From NCBI GenBank assembly GCA_946406115.1, contig OX291548.1, forward strand, positions 7,056,373 to 7,120,372: a stretch of 64,000 nucleotides of DNA. Reading direction: 5' to 3'. Within the stretch, counting starts at the first letter, position 1, and the number at the start of each line of letters is the position of its first letter. A model generated the notes under the pieces. It was not told the DNA's origin. It ran no database searches and saw nothing but the letters and a program-made list of their open reading frames with translations. Positions 22,829 to 34,584 of the stretch are shown here, in pieces. The translations under genes and the position numbers were made by a program. This DNA comes from Apoda limacodes. Lineage: Eukaryota; Arthropoda; Insecta; Lepidoptera; Limacodidae.

Positions 22829-24322
22829 TATAAATATTTAGCTGAGTATGTATGTACCTTTTTACTGCATAAAATAATGTTATGTTCAAGTACCTACAAT
22901 GTCTTTTAAAACAGTTTTTACTTGCTTTTTGTACCAACATGGTTTTTTGTATCTTGAGCAAACCCTAGTTAATTTATAAAATAACGTGTCTATAACAAAC
23001 ATACGCACAGTAAGTAAGTAAAAGCACCAAAATGTGTTATGAGAAACAACAACGCCGGCCTCGTTGGCTTATGAAATGGTTTCAAACAATTTGGCGATAC
23101 GATCTAGTATGAAAGTAATTAACGAGAAGCGAAGTTGCAAATGAAATTTCGTATGCTAATTGACTAAACACAATTTACGAAGCGGTTTTGAGAGAGCGAG
23201 GGTTGCCGTTATATTTACAATGATATAAACAAAATGGAAGGGATAGTATCGCAGAGACATGTATTTAAATCTACGAGCCAGTTTGCATGAGTACAATTTT
23301 ACGATGCGACCTTATACATTTATAGCCCATTAGTGATCCAGTCCTCATCCAGTAGGTAAGGTACAGAGTAGGGAATGCAGAACCGATCTACATTTGATAA
23401 CTGGGTATTTTTCGGTTCCAAAACCGGTTCTTAAGTAAAATTTAAACATCTTTGTAAAATACTATATTTATACAAAACAATTAGAAAAATAATTTAATAT
23501 ATTACAAAATCTTATACTTTGAATAAAAGTAAGTAGGTACATGGAAATTAGTTTATCTACATAACTTTTTTTATATATCATATTTGTACTTAATAGTTTG
23601 ATTGTACTAAATTAAGCAATCAATATGTTATATTGTGCCTCGTACTGTACACCGGCGGAAGGTGCGTGTGCGCCGTTTGTTCTACACAGGAAAGTGCAGA
23701 ACCAAAGCCGGGGTACGCGCACCTATGCGCCGTATCGTTGAAACTTACATTTCTTTTTTTTAATGATCTTGATATATTTATTTATTCTCCATTTATTTTC
23801 AAAAGTAATTAAGTTATTGCTGTTTTAAAGGATAAAAAATAGTTATATTAGTTATATTACTTATACGCCTCTTTGTCACCTTATTAAATGACTTTCTGAA
23901 AGTAATATTTAAAATATTACGTATTTAAATTTATCTGTTAGTAGATATATAAATATTGTTTTTATTTTTCTCTTACTCTTATACCTGTAACAACACTGTC
24001 TGTACTCTGTATAGCAAACTGTGGATAACGGTGTTGGTAATACAATTAATTAATTCTCTTCTCATTTAATTGTATAAGCTAAAATACATATATTGTATTA
24101 CTGATTGGTGTCCCAAATAAAGCAAAATAAAAAAATTACTAAATTTGATGATAATTTTAAACGTTTATCAAACAAATACATTGCAACAAATGAACTAACA
24201 TGACTTTTATTCCCGGCATTTAACTAAAAAAAATGTAAATCTCTACATCTCTCCTAAAAAAGAAGATAGGAGAAAAAACAGATTAGAAGATGATAGTAAA
24301 AAAAAAAATGTTTCGGGCTTAC
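22829..24322. other. No gene seen
   Basis: AT-rich. A GC-rich patch at about 23,640-23,745 has partly complementary GTGCGTGTGCGCC and GGTACGCGCACC segments. Nothing else was recognised. Confidence 0.4.
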
Positions 24323-24571
24323 CACGATTCGGCACAGTTGCATATAAAAGGTAAGCGGTTGGTGTGTGACAGTAATTAGCGATAAACTCGGCTATGGGCG
24401 TAGTTGGGATTTGTAAGGCAAGCTCTTGATCATAATAAGAAAGTGTGCTATAGCAAGCTATAGTTCTTTGTCTCGGCCGGAAGACTTCCAATGTTTGAAG
24501 TATAGGTCTCCCAGATAAAGAGTCTTCCTCTGAACTGTATTCGTCCACGAGGAGTTTGTTTATAGTTACTT
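24323..24571 (-). CDS. Candidate internal exon of an unnamed gene
   Basis: The minus strand is open across a segment bounded by a plausible acceptor (TTTTAACAG, AG at plus 24,573-24,572) and a strong donor (CGTG then GTAAGC, first intron base 24,322). It is 249 nt long. The residues look like a real protein: EEDSLSGRPILQTLEVF, RTIACYSTLSYYDQELAL, TTPIAEFIANYCHTPTAY. An ATG lies inside at 24,548. Past the donor the frame becomes K- and F-rich low complexity, as expected for intron. I do not recognise the family. It lies among transposon debris, so it could also be part of an unknown element. Confidence 0.4.
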
Positions 24572-25479
24572 CTGTTAAAACTTTTGAATTATTTACGATA
24601 AAAAGTGGACATAGGCAAAATTTTATGCAGGCATACAGTACGTTAGAGGAACCAAAGAAATACTTTTACCTACAGTCAGCCACTCGCTAAAAACCACTAT
24701 TTGGATTTTGAACCGTTTGAAGTTTTTTTTTTATCTACAAATAGAAATGTATAGGTAGTATCTTTTTAATTATCTATAATTTTGTGGCTGAAATCCCGCG
24801 ATTTTACATATTATATTTTTAGGTGTGGCCGTTTGTACATGTACTAAAACTATTTGAGACTTATAGTATCCTACACTGTTAATACACAACACTGCTTTTG
24901 ACAGTTGGGTTAAAAAGAGTAAAGTAAGATGTTCCCTAGCGTTAACAAATAGATATATGTATTACGTATAAAAGACATAAAACGTACCTTAATGCGTGCG
25001 TCCATGCATGTACGTGAGAGAAATCATATTTTTTACCCAAAGGTCCCTTTTATGAGACAGTTGCGATCATTAGAAAAGTTTTAGAAGCCTTAATGGCTTA
25101 TTTTACGCTTGCAGTACGTGCGTTTGGAGGGTCCGTAAATTTATAACGGCGCTGAGAGTGAATTTAATTTTATGGTCATGTGAATGTATTAGGAGAATGA
25201 ACGTAGGCGTATTTATGTATGTTTTATAGAATTATACCTGGTTTGTTATTAAGTATTTTATTTGTTTATTATTTCTTTCACTCAAGACAACTCTTTTGCT
25301 CAAGACACACTTGACTGAATTACGCAACCCACAACCTTGTCTGTAATGAGCAGCCCAGCTCACTCGTAAGTTGTAACATAGTGTACCTACTATTACACGG
25401 CACAGGTTGATTCAACAACAATTCAATTCAATTAATACACCGGTACGTAAATGTCAGTTACATTAAATACAAATTCGAA
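24572..25479. other. No gene seen
   Basis: AT-rich sequence with no recognised coding motif. If 24,323-24,571 is an exon, this would be upstream intron. Confidence 0.4.
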
Positions 25480-26115
25480 ACAAATAAAAATAATTAACTA
25501 TTGATATAGTAACTCAAATAATTTCTGTTTTAAGAAGTGTGTTGCAGTACTAAAATACGATGGAACAGTCATTATTTTTAGAGGTTTAAATAGTTCCCTT
25601 GCAGGGTGATTCCGTTCTGCACCTGTAACAGTACGAACTGCGCGTTTTTGGAGCCGAAATATTCTTAGCCTGTCCACAGCTAAAGCCCATAGTTCGTATC
25701 CATGGTCAAGAATGGACTAAAAGTAACCGAAGTATGTTTTCCTCAGATTTTGGCAGTCCAAGCAAGGACCATGTATTTTCTGATGTTCAACTATTGAGTT
25801 GGTCCACGGGGAAAAAAATCCTTGTTCTAACAACCAGTTGGACATAATAGTTGGATGAAAGGAAAAAACCCAAGTATTGCCAGTGCGTAGGATAATTAAC
25901 CGCATGTGCAATTGATTTCGGGTGACCACGTTACACCAACGTCGATAACTATATAGGCACTTGGGTTACAGAGTATAGGTGAACCGTTGTTGTTCATAGT
26001 TAATATTATGAGATAGCTTCCAGGATTTCAGGTTTAAGTAGATGATATTTGTTTTATCAACGTTCAGTACCATTCCGTTAGCAGCGTTTCGAATCCAGTT
26101 TGGAGATGTTTTTAG
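25480..26115 (-). pseudogene. LINE reverse transcriptase remnant, antisense
   Basis: Reading the minus strand down from 26,115: WIRNAANGMVLNVDKTNIIY, the RT segment after motif C (W-x-x-x-N-G-x-x-L-N-x-x-K-T). Near 25,720-25,560 is SILDHGYELWALAVDRLRIF then LQKRAVRTVTGAERN, the conserved LQK-x-A-V-R block. Frames shift between them, and 25,717-25,929 is open in another frame. It is a CR1/Jockey-group copy too decayed to place further. It abuts another antisense LINE piece at 26,130. Confidence 0.65.
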
Positions 26116-26129
26116 CTACGACTATTATT

Positions 26130-26375
26130 TTATACCACTAAGGTGGCAAACTAGCACACGGTCTACTTGATGGTAATCAGTCACCGCAGCCTATGGACCA
26201 TTGCAAAACCAGGAGCATCAATCACGCGTTGCAGACCCTTTAATAATCTAATTACTTATTTCTTGAAGAACTTCATATTGTAGTCCTTAGATAAAAACTT
26301 TAAAGGAAGCTCATTCCACAACTTAAGCATTCGCGTGAGGAAGTTCCTGAGAAACCGCACTGAGCATACCTCAGA
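26130..26375 (-). mobile_element. LINE-A 3' end, antisense
   Basis: The reverse complement matches the LINE-A 3' terminus: the CCACTAAGGTGGCAAAC end, the GCATAGG-like ASVH region and the TGGAATGAGCTCCC-type C-terminal coding block (seen as GGAAGCTCATTCCACAACTT near 26,305). It is diverged and truncated. Confidence 0.75.
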
Positions 26376-26760
26376 AAGTTGTGTTCAGTAACGTAATATA
26401 TATATTGCATAGTGACTACCTTTCATTTTAGACCTAATTTACTTAAGCTGTAAAGTTCTTCGTCTTCAATTTTAACTAAAAGTATTCCTGCCCACCGGCG
26501 TCGCCCGGGCGAGGTTTTGCCGTGGACTTTGCAGACATTTTCTTTATTTGAATCCTTGTTGTGATATCGTAATTGTCACACAACAAAAATAAATCAGCCA
26601 AATGTCAGTTGTAGGTACTCAAGTGATGCTCCGTCATACATGTGGCCATTGATTCTTTTAAATATATATATAAAAGATAAACGTAGTATAACATAGATGT
26701 TCGACATCTATATCCAAGGTTACCTATTAATATTTCAATAGCATTAATTATAGTTATATT

Positions 26761-26890
26761 GCAACAAGCTTTTCTGTCTGACCCTCTGACTTTAGGTGTT
26801 TGATCGCTAGTGTCGTTGTAAGTTCATACCATTTCAATATGGCGACTGTAATTTTGATTTTTGACCACCGGGTCAGAAAAGTTTGTTTGC
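26761..26890. mobile_element. MITE-1 copy with GCAACAAACTTTTCTGACC ends
   Basis: A 130-bp segment with terminal inverted repeats (GCAACAAGCTTTTCTG on the left, CAGAAAAGTTTGTTTGC on the right). The core ACCATTTCAATATGGCGACT recurs in reverse complement at 39.26 kb, so this is a dispersed element found in both orientations. No coding capacity. Confidence 0.65.
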
Positions 26891-27821
26891 ACTGTACTGA
26901 GAAACTCTAGAACCGAGAGAAAAGTTTCACCGTTTTGGAACGCAATCTTAAAAAATACAAATACATACGTTTGACTTTAATCGATTTGTGATTTGGCTTG
27001 TTATGCAAAAAGCGTAGTGGGAGGGAGGTATCTTATTTTGTGATATCCGCTCCATCAAATTTTCTCAAAATCCTGCCGCGCCTCAATATCCGGCTTCTGA
27101 TCGAATGCTGCTACACCCCAAACATTCCATTACGTGTGCAATGCCAACAGTAGCGGACAAGGTGTATGATTTGTTCAATCTACAGGATCTTGTAAATGTA
27201 TGCAGCGATAACCATTTGATAGTTAAAGTTGCAACAGAGCGAGGGTACAGGTAACTTTTATTAAATAAACGATCGCTTAACATCAGTCGGGCTGTCTGCT
27301 TGTTCACCACCTTAGCGATTTAAATCGTCTCACAATTGGCGAAGATATCAGGTATCCTATACAAAAAAGTTCCACTAGCGAATTGCGCCCCGAGTGCCCC
27401 GACGACCTGCTTCCTAGTGATTGATACACACTTAACTTAATATCTTGAAAACTACTGAACCTTTTTAAATGAAACTTGCACTGTTCCCTAAGTTGAATGG
27501 TACCTAATCCAATAAATAAGAATCACTTAAATACAATCGCTAGTTTCTTAGAAATTTGTAGACAAACATACGTATATACATACATATAAGTTTTTGAAGC
27601 TTTAGGACTGGTCGAACATTTCAGACAAAAATTCCAACCATTTAATTAAGTTATTTTCATTTAAACTTTTCTGTGAAGTGACTAGGGTTGCCAAATTTTT
27701 TAACTAGAAAAACAGTATCAGGCATACGTTCGGAGAAAGAATTTGAACAGTATTTACGAAAAAAACAGCTTTTTTTCTAAGGGTAAATTAATTAATCCTT
27801 CATTAAAAATTGATCTGCCAA

Positions 27822-28130
27822 GATGTGTTATGAAGAATTCTTCGAAATGATGCTCATGACTACTTTCTACCATCGCACGGCTCGCCATCGGCAAGGAATT
27901 CATCCTCACACCTTAGAACCTAAATGGTCACGTACAGTGCGGTTTCAGAGAAACTTCCTACCGCAAGAACTTAGGTTGTGGAATGAGCTCCCTGCCAAGG
28001 TTTTCTCTAAGGACTACAGTATGGGGCTCTTAAAGAAAGAAGTTATTAGATTTTTGGAGGGTTGGCAACGCGGGCATGACAGGCTGTAGTGACTGCTTGC
28101 CCTCAGGCGCAAGCTTGTTTGCCACATTAT
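27822..28130 (+). pseudogene. LINE-A C-terminal fragment
   Basis: Encodes EEFFEMMLMTTFYHRTARHR and RTVRFQRNFLPQELRLWNE, matching the LINE-A RT C-terminus at 5.97-6.18 kb. It is open for 88 codons to 28,089 and lacks the final residues. A diverged 3' UTR follows, with no clear poly(A). Confidence 0.8.
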
Positions 28131-28829
28131 AGTAATTATGATAAGTTTACAAAAATATTTAAAAAAACTTACTTATCAGAATCTCATGAAACCAAGTTTT
28201 GTTCTTTTTGAAAATTAAAACACCAACAAAACAAAACCCATAGAACTTCGGAGATTATGGCAGTGTTCATCTTGTATGAAAAATTTAACCTTGACTACAT
28301 ATTTTTAGAACTTTTGCTAAACTAAGTTAAGACTTAAGAATTGGCATATTGCGAATCAAGATTAAAATATGTATCTTAAAAGTTTATTTTTGATTAAGTT
28401 TACTTCTTAGCATTCATCAGAAAAAACTCTTTGTAAAGGCCTGTAATAGACTGTAGATAGACTGTTTTTAATAATGTTGCTGAAAACAGTATTTTGGATA
28501 CTTTATTTTCGTTGAACAGTAAACAGTATATATACAACAGGGAATAAAGGTTTTTGACAATATGGTTGGCAACCCTTGAAGTAACTCGTCTAGAACTGAG
28601 CTAGATTTAGAAATAGCTGCTGACGCCACCCTTCTCCTCCTCGCGTTTCAAGTTATTAAAACATAGAACTTTCTCCGGAACAAACCACCTGATTTTTTGG
28701 TCATATATTTGTAAAATTAGTTAGTTGTACTTTAAAAAATATTTACATATTAACAAATCTACCAATGTTTTATGACCATATTTACATACTTTTTAGGTAA
28801 TTGTTTAATGTAAAAGACTTATCATTATT
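28131..28829. other. No gene seen
   Basis: AT-rich, nothing recognised. Confidence 0.45.
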
Positions 28830-29550
28830 TAGTTGACTTCTCTTCGAGTTGATAGGTTACTTAAATAGGTCCGAAAATTTAAATTGCTGAATTTATGTTT
28901 TCTTTACGTTTTGAAACATTCATAAATTCCGGGCCATAATAGACTTCATCGATTTTTCAGTCGATTCCCCTTCACCGGGAATCGAACTGTTGAACTGATT
29001 GGTGGTTAATTTTTTATTATTAAAAAACGTTTTATCTTGTCCATATTTTCCTTGAACATGCTTCGATTTCGATAAAACTAAGTTATGTTGGGTTTTAAAG
29101 ATGCTAAATTCAAATCTTTTTTCAGTTTTAAAAATTTCAAGATGGCGGATCCTATGAAGCGTTAAAAAAATCAATTTCGATAAAACAAGTACTTACTTAC
29201 TGTTAATGACGCGCCCTTATGTAGGTGCATATAACATACATATGGAGGTATATTTTATTATATAATTTTAAATTGCGATGCGTTGTGGATCGATCGACCT
29301 TCCAGTCAGCCTGTAGCGCTTACCGAATGCGCTGCGTTCTATTATATATTTTCTAATACTTGTATATACCTATCGGTGTACTTAGATAACTTTGTGAAAT
29401 TGTGTTTTTTAATTCGACATATATTGTGTGCCTACGTCTGCCACTTTCATTTAATCTGCACCAGCTACACTTATTATTAGATATTAAAAGATGCCGAATT
29501 CAAATCTTTGTCAGTGTTTCAAGATTCAAGATGACGGTTTTAATATGCGC
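28830..29550. repeat. Dispersed repeat with internal 65-bp duplication
   Basis: 28,835-29,010 shares AATAGGTCCGAAAAT and the TTGAAC region with 19.42-19.64 kb. 29,096-29,160 and 29,486-29,550 are similar to each other (AAAGATGC(T/C)(A/G)AATTCAAATCTTT and TTTCAAGATGGCGG-like segments). A hairpin CGATTCCC-CTTCACC-GGGAATCG lies at about 28,964-28,986 and overlaps a B-box-like TTCGATTCCCGG on the minus strand. Confidence 0.45.
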
Positions 29551-29556
29551 ATTTTT

Positions 29557-29830
29557 TAGGGTTCCGTAGTCAACAAGGAACCCTTATACTTCCGCCATGT
29601 CAGTCCGTGTTTCTGTATGTCGGTCTGTCCGCGGCTTAGCTCAGCGACTATACTATAGTATTAGAAATTTGTGATTTGGCACGGGTATACATATAAATGA
29701 CGTCGATAAAGTGGTGGCCGAAAAAAAAATCATAAAGGATGTTTGTATGTATATTTTTTTCTGTTGAATTTTTTTTTTAGCGACTAACCCATGGTGTTAG
29801 GGTGTCGTTGGATGGCTTGTTTAAAAAGAT
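29557..29830 (+). repeat. GGGTTCCGTAG repeat, non-coding
   Basis: Begins TTTAGGGTTCCGTAGTCAAC, then CGCCATGTCAGTCCGTG and TCTGTCCGCGGCTTAGCTCA, a repeat type I recall as widespread in moths and butterflies. It has no coding capacity. Boundaries are approximate. Confidence 0.5.
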
Positions 29831-30648
29831 TTATACGGGTTACAATACCCATGTTTTTTTAAAATTAATCAAAGCTTAAGTGGAAGAAAATGCCAAGAGG
29901 CATTAAGTTCACCTTTGTTTAAGTTTAAGAGCAATAACGAATTTCCTATCTGCTCTATGCCACATTTTTAATATTTAAAAAAAATTGGGTACTTTTAAAA
30001 AAAAATAGTCGCTGTCCACAAAACATCTTTACCAAATACATTATTACACACACACAGGAAATTTAATTGGAAAACAAGTATTGAAGTGAAATGATAAAGT
30101 GATAAAGGTTACTAAGGTTAGGTTACAATTGCGTATGAGAAACTAGTCCTAGTTCTATTCTTCTAAAACTTGTATAACATCCGACAAGTCCGGCCGGACA
30201 CTTCGAAGATTATCTTTAACTGAAACAACACATTTTTTTTAAATAGTAATAAAATAAGATTTAATTTTAAAATATGTAAATTTTAATATAAGCTACACAT
30301 CTTCTTAAAAGAAGTTATGGTTTAAGTATAACTTTGTAGTTTGGAAGCAACTTTATAGAAGATATTATACTTGTGTTTGTTTGTGGTTACGAAGAAGTCA
30401 AGTCCCGCAACTTGTGCCACCGCGCACCGTGTCGTACAGAAAACATACGGCACGGTTTTCTGTTTATATACTAATATTATAAAGCTTGCTTCTTTGTTTG
30501 CTCGAACGCACTAATCTCAGTAACTATTGACATAAAATTTCACATCAAAATGAAAAAAGTTATATTGTCAGATGCTTTAAAATATTGAGCCTAATCTTTT
30601 GGTGTAACTTTAAAATCATTGACAGATGAAATTCCTTAGCATTTGATG
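29831..30648. other. No gene; retroelement tail
   Basis: 30,460-30,545 reads TATACTAATATTATAAAGC then CACTAATCTCAGTAACTATT, an antisense tail of a common retroelement (compare 40.54-40.61 kb on the other strand). The rest is unassigned. Confidence 0.45.
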
Positions 30649-30663
30649 TCTTAAAATATCTTA
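30649..30663. repeat. Target-site duplication of LINE-A copy, left
   Basis: TCTTAAAATATCTTA here and TCTTAATATATCTTA directly after the poly(A) at 33,760-33,774 agree at 14 of 15 positions. Confidence 0.7.
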
Positions 30664-31150
30664 CAGAAAACCGCGGCCATAATAACACTAACATTGAGTA
30701 GTGTTGTGTTCCTGGCGGTGAGTAAGGTTGCCAGATCTCTTTGAGGATTCGCTGCGCGAAAAGCGGAGGACCGGCGGTGCTTGTTGCTGTCATGCTCGGC
30801 GTAGACGCGGCGTGCTGGTTCGGCGGTCAGGGAGACCTGATGAAACGGCTGACCGCTGGCCGCCCGTGGGTTGAACGGGATCCCGAACCCAGGGATCACT
30901 TAATCTCCGCCCTCGGAGGCTGATCCGCCAGCCTGTGTAAAGTATCTGAAGTGGTAGTCGTGCCGGAGAAGGAGACCGGAGAGGACCCGGCTACTACAAC
31001 AGAGGGGGATCAGGGGCCTTTCCGCCCGCCGTGCCAGCAACCGTATCATCTGTGGCGAGCTTCGGCTGTCTTAGAACCGCACCTTTTGTCCTCTAAGCTG
31101 TCTGTGCAGTGAATCCTCATCCTTAGTCTTAGTAACTTTTTTTATATATT
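30664..31150 (+). other. LINE-A GC-rich 5' leader
   Basis: GC-rich sequence from the left target duplication to the ATG of the endonuclease frame. It likely contains the internal promoter. A 60-codon frame at 30,741-30,923 resembles nothing and is probably chance. Confidence 0.5.
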
Positions 31151-31975
31151 ATGGCCATGATAACGAAAAAGAAAAGAGTTTGTACAGCGGCTACTCCATC
31201 CACATATAATGTGGACATCAGGGGCATTCACGCAAATCTTAACGCAGTCCACCACCATCTCGAAACTGCGCAGCCAACCATTCATTTTCTAACGGAGACG
31301 CAGATATCCTGCCCGGCCGACACATCATACCTTCACTATCCCGGCTACAAACTCGTACACAATTTTATAAGACGTGCCGGTGTATGTATGTTCGTCCGGG
31401 AGGATATCTGCTGTCGCCACCTTCATAGCCTTGAAGACAGGGACCTGTCGATATTGTGGGTGCGCGTAGATTACGGCGGCCACACTCGTATCTATGCGTG
31501 CCTATACAGGTCTCATAGCGGTGACACGTACGTAACTCGACTCTTCACGCACCTGAGTTTGACGACTGACAAAGTTCCAGAGCAATATCCCACAGCAGAA
31601 CAAGTTATTTTGGGAGACTTTAACGCCCACCATCGCGAGTGGCTCAGTTCTCGAACCAAAAACTATGCTGGGATATCTGCTCATGAATTTGCTCTGACCT
31701 ATGGATTCTCTCAGCTGGTACTTTCTCCAACGAGAATACTAGATATAGAGGAACATACGAGCTCCTTACTGGACCTTCTGCTGACTACTCGTCCGGACGG
31801 ATACTCCGTCTCAGTGGATGCGCCTCTTGGCTCCTCGGACCGCTGTCCCATTCGGACTCAAGTGTCATGCACACAACCCGATCCTTCTGGGCCAACTAAT
31901 TGGCGTCGTGTCCACACACACTATAAGTCGGCAGACTGGGATGGATTGCGAGAATTTTACGCATCGTACCAGTGA
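31151..31975 (+). pseudogene. LINE-A APE endonuclease domain
   Basis: An apurinic-endonuclease-type domain that would nick target DNA. Landmarks: IRGIHANLNAV (residues 23-33), FLTETQ with the catalytic glutamate at 49, ILGDFNAHHREWL with D156 and N158, and the closing motif LGSSDRCPI at 227-234. The usual SDH triplet is SDR here: codon 231 is CGC at 31,841-31,843, so the catalytic histidine is replaced. The frame ends at 31,973-31,975 through loss of one base near 31,971, and the protein continues in the next frame as KICFNSEDPDVC. Confidence 0.9.
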
Positions 31976-33024
31976 AGATCTGCTTTAACTCAGAAGATCC
32001 TGACGTCTGCGCAGCCGCAGTCACTGAGACAATCCTTGCTGGTATGGAATGTTATATTCCTAACCCACGAGTAGCTGCCGGCGTCAAAAAACGACCGTGG
32101 TTTAATAGGTCTTGCAGAAAAGCTAAAATTCTTCAGCAAAGTGCATTTGAGGTTTGGACCACGGCTCGTTATAATAAGGATCCGAATATTTATGAGTTAA
32201 AACGCAAATTAAATGCTGCCTTGAGTTTCAGTAAGAAAGCAACTGCCAGAGCAAAATTCCAATTCATCGGCAAAATAGGTGGGCGACTTGCGAGTTATCC
32301 TTCTGGGAGTTGTGCTTTCTGGTCGCTTGCCAAAGCTGCCGAAGGGAACTTTTGCCAGTCGTCGTTACCACCACTGCGAAAGACCGATGGTGACTTGGCC
32401 CATAGTGCTAAAGAGAAAGCCGATCTACTGGGCAGTCTCTTTACCTCGAACTCGAACATGAATGATGAAGGCGCAGTACCACCTGCTATACCGTAGAGCG
32501 TTAACACCATGCAGGAAATCTCCATAACGCAGCGGGAGGTCAAGTGGGCGTTGCTTTCTCTAGACGTTCATAAGTCGAGTGGGCCAGACGGTATACCAGC
32601 AGTGGTGCTTAAGCAGTGTGCTCCTGAGTTATGTCCTGTACTCACGCGCCTCTTCGCGCTTTCCTACCACACTAGGCAATTTCCGTCTTCATGGAAGACT
32701 GCGAATGTGCACCCGGTGCCCAAAAAGGGCGATAGATCAGATCCATCGAATTACAGGCCTATCGCTATTACCTCTCTCCTCTCTAAGGTGATGGAGCGTG
32801 TGATCAACACACAGCTTCTAAGATACCTAGAAGTACACGATCTGGTCAGTGACCGTCAATATGGCTTCCGCCACGGTCGCTCGACTGGTGACCTTCTAGT
32901 GTATCTCACACACCGATGTGCACTAGCCATTGAGAGTTTCTCTTCTATCTTCTATCGAAGTTGCCATCTTACGGAGTGCCCGAGGGTTTGTGCAAATGGG
33001 TGGCTAGCTTTGAACCGTAGTTGA
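31972..33024 (+). pseudogene. LINE-A linker and RT N-terminal palm
   Basis: Follows the endonuclease one frame over. 31,972-32,496 encodes the linker (ILAGMECYIPNPR, KKRPWFNRSCRKAK) and ends at an in-frame TAG (32,494-32,496). From 32,509 the same frame carries RT motifs: DVHKSSGPDGIPAVVLKQC, VHPVPKKGDRSDPSNYRPIA, and VSDRQYGFRHGRSTGDLL. Shortly after CALAIES the sequence jumps to the block equivalent to 5,144 of the first copy, in the wrong frame, so motif A with its catalytic aspartate is deleted. The frame ends at 33,024. Confidence 0.88.
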
Positions 33025-33684
33025 CGGTAGTTGCTCTGATAGCATGGACATTAATGCTGGTGTCCCGCAGGGCTCTGTGCTGTCTCCTACGCTGTTTCTA
33101 CTGCATATCAATGACAAGTTGGACATCAACAACATACATTGTTATGCAGATGACAGTACTGGAGACGCTTTTTACACGGGTCGTGCAAACATCCCTAGTT
33201 CCGTTGTGGAGGAAAACCGCGGAGAACTTGTGTCTCAAATCGAGACCACACTGTCCCAGGTCCGATTCAAGGTGATTTGACTCGGTTCAACGGCGGGCTG
33301 TGAGAATTATCGACGATTCCAAACTCACTTGTGGTATCGAGCCCTTAAGTCTGAGGAGAGACTTTGCCTCACTGTGTGTGTTCTACCGCTTGTACAATGG
33401 GTTGTGTTCTGAGGAATTGTTCGAAATGATGCCCACGGCTACTTTCTACCATCGCACCGCTCGCCATCGACAGGGAATTCATTCTCACACTTTAGAACCT
33501 ACATGGTCGCGTACAGTGCGGTTTTTAGAAAAACTTCATCCCGCGAGCACTTAAGTTGTGGAATGAGCTCCCTGCCAAGGTTTTCTGCAAGGACTACAAT
33601 ATGGAGTTCTTCAAGAAAGAAGTTATTAGATTTCTGAAGGGTCGGCAACGCGCAAGTGATACCCCTGGTGTTGCAAGCGTCCAT
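33025..33684 (+). pseudogene. LINE-A RT motif C and C-terminal remnants
   Basis: 33,044-33,280 encodes DINAGVPQGSVLSPTLFLL and CYADDSTGDAFYTG, so the YADD box survives. A deletion near 33,260 then fuses it to the C-terminal block (33,300-33,554: IDDSKLTCGIEPLSLRRDF, EELFEMMPTATFYHR). Another frameshift near 33,525 precedes the ASVHRLR end at about 33,693. Near identity to 5,240-5,460 and 5,850-6,240 shows the two copies are close relatives. Confidence 0.88.
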
Positions 33685-33774
33685 AGGCTACGGTGACCGC
33701 TTACCATCAGGAGGACCGTTAGCTTGTTTGCCACCTTAGTGGTATAAAAAAAAAAAAAATCTTAATATATCTTA

Positions 33775-34584
33775 ATGTCTTAATATCATCTTTGAAAAAA
33801 AATATCGAACGCATTACACATGTTTTCAACAAATCATGTTTCTGTCTTAGGCTTTTCTTTAAAAAGGGTTTAATTTTAATTTGACATAAATAATATTACT
33901 TTACGTATTATATTTTGATAGCTAAACATGTTCAAAAATGGCTGAAAGTGCTACAACCCCATCTTAAGAGTTGGCCATGCGCAATGATGCCCATGCAAAT
34001 CTTGCAGGCGTCCATAGGCTTCAGTGACTACTTAGCATCAGGCGGACCGTAAGCTTGTTTGCCTTCTGAGTTGTATAAAATAATGTTCGTTTGTTCTTAA
34101 ACTAAATCACGCTTATTTTGACAGAATATAGCTCAATAGCAATGGCAAAAATAGCTGAACATAACTGAATTAAATTTGTTGACACACAGGTGGTCCAGGA
34201 TTCTTCGCCGGAGATAGCAGTAGTAACTTTATGTGGTGCCGGACTTATAACGTAGCAACTTATAAATTAGCCACCTTTTACCACGTTTTGGAACGTATTA
34301 TACTAAGACCACCGTAGTAAAACGTAGATATTGCCATTTTACTTAGATACTTACTTATTTTTTAATACTACCTGCTCGACAATTACCAATCCACAAAGTA
34401 GAAAAAAAAATGGTTCAAATACTGCAAATCTACAAACTACTTTTTTTTAAAAAAAATTTCAGTGAAGATATTTTCAACAAAGACATTGTTAACAACCTAC
34501 TTCCAGAAAATTCCAAAGAAAACTACATGGAAGCCTACGACGATTTTCACGATTGAAAAATCCCTTAATGCTATATATCCCATA
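33775..34584. other. No gene; one LINE-A 3' scrap
   Basis: 34,000-34,085 matches the LINE-A end (GGCGTCCATAGGCT, TCAGGCGGACCGTAAGCTTG, then TTGTATAAAAT). The rest is unassigned AT-rich sequence. Confidence 0.55.

Larger units (their letters stand above)
30664..33759 (+). mobile_element. LINE-A copy with 5' end, endonuclease, RT and poly(A)
   Basis: The most complete LINE-A copy in the window: 3,096 bp between near-perfect 15-bp target duplications, ending in 14 A. It carries a GC-rich leader (30,664-31,150), an APE endonuclease, an RT with large deletions, and the family 3' UTR. A separate gag-like ORF1, expected for Jockey-type elements, is not seen; the 490-bp leader is too short and lacks zinc knuckles. 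Deletions remove the RT motif A region (at about 32,935), 19 bp at about 33,010, and most sequence between motif C and the C-terminal domain (at about 33,260-33,280), relative to the 5.1-kb copy. Confidence 0.88.

Noticed and set aside
27083..27310. 75-codon minus-strand frame
   Set aside because: It lies in a dispersed repeat (compare 44.25 kb) and has no recognisable domain.
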